From assembly GCF_023156195.1 (NCBI RefSeq), contig NZ_JAKUKA010000001.1:5829501-5893500 (forward strand): DNA of 64,000 bases. Reading direction: 5' to 3'. The notes under the pieces were generated by a model. The model ran no database searches. It was not told the DNA's origin and worked only from the letters and a program-made list of their open reading frames with translations. Positions 61,329 to 64,000 of this stretch are shown in pieces. Source of the DNA: Chitinophaga sedimenti. Its GTDB lineage: Bacteria > Bacteroidota > Bacteroidia > Chitinophagales > Chitinophagaceae. The translations under genes were made by a program, and so were the position numbers. Position 1 is the first letter of the stretch; every line of letters starts with the position of its first letter.

Positions 61329-64000
61329 ATAACGCCATCAGCATATCCCCGCAGCCGCCGGCAGTGAGCAGCATGGATTACCAGCTGCTGCGCGATGAGG
61401 GGCTGCGTTATATAGAACAAATTGCCAGCGGGTTGTGGACGGACTACAATGTACACGATCCCGGAATTACGATGCTGGAGCTGCTTTGTTACGCCATCAC
61501 CGATCTGGGCTACCGCACTGGTTTCCCGGTCGCCGATCTGTTGGCCACGCGCGAGAATAACCGCGATACGTTTGCGCAGCAGTTCTTTTCCGCGTCAAAG
61601 ATTTTACCGGTACGACCCGTGACCGCGAACGATTATCGCAAACTGTTCATCAATATTCCCGGTGTAAAAAACGCCTGGTTACGCAAAGCGGCGTACACGC
61701 TGCAACATGATCTGAAAGATGATGTATTGCTGGGTACTCCGCCGGAAGGCCACAAATATCAACCCTTATCGCTGAATGGCATTTATGATGTACTGCTCGA
61801 ACTGGACCCGCTCACGCCGCAGGAAGCTGCGAATATGACCGAAAGCGAAAAGCGGGAGCGGGAAACGGCGATCATTAACGCTGCGCGGGAAGTATATCAT
61901 CGCAACCGCAATCTCTGTGAAGACCTGGCGACGATTTCGCTGGTGCAGGAACAGCGGTTCCTGATATGCACCGACATTGAAATTACCGCTGCTGCCAACC
62001 CGGAAGCGGTAATGGCCGAAATACTGTTTGTCATCCAGGAATATATGTCGCCTCCCGTGCGCCAATACTCGCTGGACGAGATGCAGGCCATGCGTCATGC
62101 GGATGGCAGCGCGTACCGCGTGGATGAAATATTTGAAGGCCCCTGGCTGGACAATGGTTTCATTCCCGATGAAGAACTGGAACGGGCTACGCTGCGGACG
62201 AATATTTACACCTCCGACATCATCAACCTGGTGATGGATATTCCCGGCGTGCGTTCTATTAAAAACATCCTACTGAACTACTGCGATACGCCGTCCGCCA
62301 AACGGCACGAATGGTGCATTCCCGTAACACCCTGGCGTAAAGCTGCGTTGTGTGTCGATAAAAACGCGATCCATCTTTTTAAAGATGTCATTCCTGTTAG
62401 CATAGACAAAACAAAACTGCAGCAACAGCTGGATGCACGGATGAAAGCTGTGCAGGATGCGGCAGATGCCGTGAGAAGCAGCGATCTGCCCTACACGCTG
62501 GGTACTTATCATCCTATGGCGGACTATACGCCATTGCTGCACCAGCTGCCCGCTACATACGGGGTGGGGCCGGACGGATTGCCCGCCAATGCTACGCCGG
62601 CCCGCAAAGCGCAAAGCAACCAGCTGAAAGGATATTTATTATTTTTTGACCGGTGCTGGCGAACTATCTGTCGCAGTTGTCCAACCTGCGCTCCCTGTTC
62701 CGCCTGAGTTACGACGGGGCATCGCTGCTGGAAAAGCCGCAAACTTACTTCTACCAGAAAATAGCAAGACAAACTTTCCCGGGCCTCGAAAACCTGGTGA
62801 GTGGTTATGATACATTTGAGCAGGCATCTGCCGACCCGGCTAAACCACATTTACCGGAACTTACCGCCGCTTACGACGATGCGGTGACACGCTCCAACCG
62901 TTTTCTTGATCACCTGCTGGCGCGTTTCGCCGAGCATTTTTCTGATTACGTGATGCAGTTGTATTCCCTGTATGGCCAGAAAGCTGCGGCGGACGTGGTG
63001 ACAGACAAACGCATCTTCCTGAATGAATACCCGCGCATCAGCGCCAACCGCGGCGGTGGTTTTGATTACTATAATGAAGACGTAACGGTATGGGATACCG
63101 ATAACGTGAGCGGCATGGAACACCGCATTGCACGGCTGCTGGGCATGCCCAACTTTAACCGCCGCGTGTTATCCACCATCAAGTACGAAATTTTCCAGGA
63201 GAAGGATACGGATGGTAAAGACGAGTACCGCTTCCGCCTTATGGACCCGGTGACGAATAAGATTTTGTTGAGCAGCAGCACCAAATACCTCGACAAGGCC
63301 GAGTGCGAAGCGGTGTTTAAAACCGCCATGCGGCTGGCGGCTGACCGGAATAACTATGCGCAGAAGAAAACAGTGGATGGCAAATTTTATTTCAACCTGG
63401 TAGATGAAACGAATGATGTGGTAGCCCGCCGCATCGAGTACTTTGATACCGAACAAAAGCTCGACGAAGCCATTGCCTTCCTGTTACAATTTGTGAGAAA
63501 GAATTATAGCGATGAAGGAATATTTGTGGTAGAACACCTGCTGCTGCGTCCCGGCCTGGCGGCACTGGCGGAAGCCGGCGACGAATTAGCCAACCCCGCG
63601 AATTTTTTGCCCGTTTGTCCCGCAGGCGATTGTGAAGATGATTGCGGCGAAGATCCTTATTCGTTCCGTATTACAGTGGTGCTGCCCGCCGAAACCGCGC
63701 GGTTCCGCGATATCGGTTTCCGGCAGTACATAGAGCAGCTGGTGCACATGGAAACGCCGGCGCACATTCAGCCGAAAATCTGCTGGCTGAACGACCGCGA
63801 ACTGCAGCAGTTCGAAGAAGCACTGAAGAACTGGCTGGAACACAAGCAGGCAGGGGAGCTGGATTCACCGGAAGGCTTAGCGGCCCTGCAACGGCTGGTG
63901 TACGTACTCTATCATGTAAAAAGCGTTTATCCGACAGGGAATCTGAGCGATTGTACGCATCCCACCGATACGCCGGTGGTGCTGGGACGTACGAACCTGG
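61325..64000 (+). CDS. Second large baseplate-type protein (Afp12/Pvc12-like), cut by the window end
   Basis: At least 890 aa; the 3' end is outside. Start at the ATG at 61325, overlapping the previous stop. It opens with YQLLRDEGLRYIEQIASGLWTDYNVHDPGITMLELLCYAITDLGYRT, the sort of N-terminus shared by eCIS wedge proteins. One break at about 62652 (LLFFDQVLANYLSQL). Near 63615-63645 there is a Cys cluster CPAGDCEDDCGEDPYSF, then FRITVVLPAETARF and HIQPKICWL. Its position and size suit Pvc12, but the assignment rests mainly on context. Confidence 0.7.

Noticed and set aside
50388..64000. Prophage
   Set aside because: Tail-type genes only within the window; no capsid, portal, terminase, integrase or lysis genes. 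DUF4255, DUF5908-type, LysM hub and giant wedge proteins indicate eCIS.
50388..64000. Type VI secretion system
   Set aside because: The sheath is a single phage-like protein rather than TssB/TssC, and no membrane complex genes are seen.

Overview
The window is chromosomal DNA from a member of the Bacteroidota, most likely family Chitinophagaceae (Chitinophaga-like). The evidence is a full-length SprA translocon of the type IX secretion system (T9SS), secreted proteins with the gliding-motility/T9SS C-terminal domain, TonB receptor architecture, promoters with the Bacteroidota -7 element TAnnTTTG, futalosine-pathway menaquinone genes and ATP-type PEP carboxykinase. The genus cannot be fixed from the sequence alone.

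Layout. 0-4 kb: end of a D-S-rich protein, CoA-transferase subunits scoAB, a class IV aminotransferase and a photolyase. 4-9 kb: lipoprotein, initiator tRNA-Met, mqnB-mqnD, queD-folE, fabD. 9-13 kb: CBM9-like lipoprotein, a tandem set of small lipoproteins, GNAT, DinB, a Nudix-fold regulator that lacks the catalytic glutamates, and a 66-aa ArsR-like fragment. 13.3-13.9 kb: gene-free stretch with a possible small RNA and an island of iterated short motifs. 14-17 kb: S41 protease, small Cys protein, fabH. 17-25 kb: ruvA and sprA. 25-29 kb: three-gene TonB cassette with Cys motifs. 29.5-37.3 kb (minus): lnt, alpha/beta hydrolase, two large PKD/T9SS-CTD surface proteins, SDR. 37-49.9 kb: guaB, dprA, acid phosphatase, PorE-like OmpA protein, queE, folD, pckA, pepP, pssA, purS, rsmI.

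From 50.4 kb to the right edge, twelve closely packed co-directional genes form an extracellular contractile injection system (eCIS; Afp/PVC/AlgoCIS type): DUF4255 cap-type protein, an unknown protein, sheath, two tube-type proteins, a DUF5908-type small protein, LysM hub protein, VgrG-like spike, PAAR tip, gp25 wedge, and two very large baseplate proteins, the last cut by the window end. The AAA+ ATPase, tape measure and effectors are not in the window and would be expected downstream. The gap before the operon carries one copy of a dispersed 37-bp repeat and an island of iterated motifs.

Quality caveat. About fifty single-base reading-frame breaks interrupt roughly half of the genes, including core ones (fabH, folE, guaB, lnt, folD, pssA). 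Most sit in homopolymers and look like a missing base, and the downstream frame always continues the same protein family. I treat these as sequence errors and annotate each locus as one gene with the break position. sprA (7.2 kb) and several other genes are unbroken.
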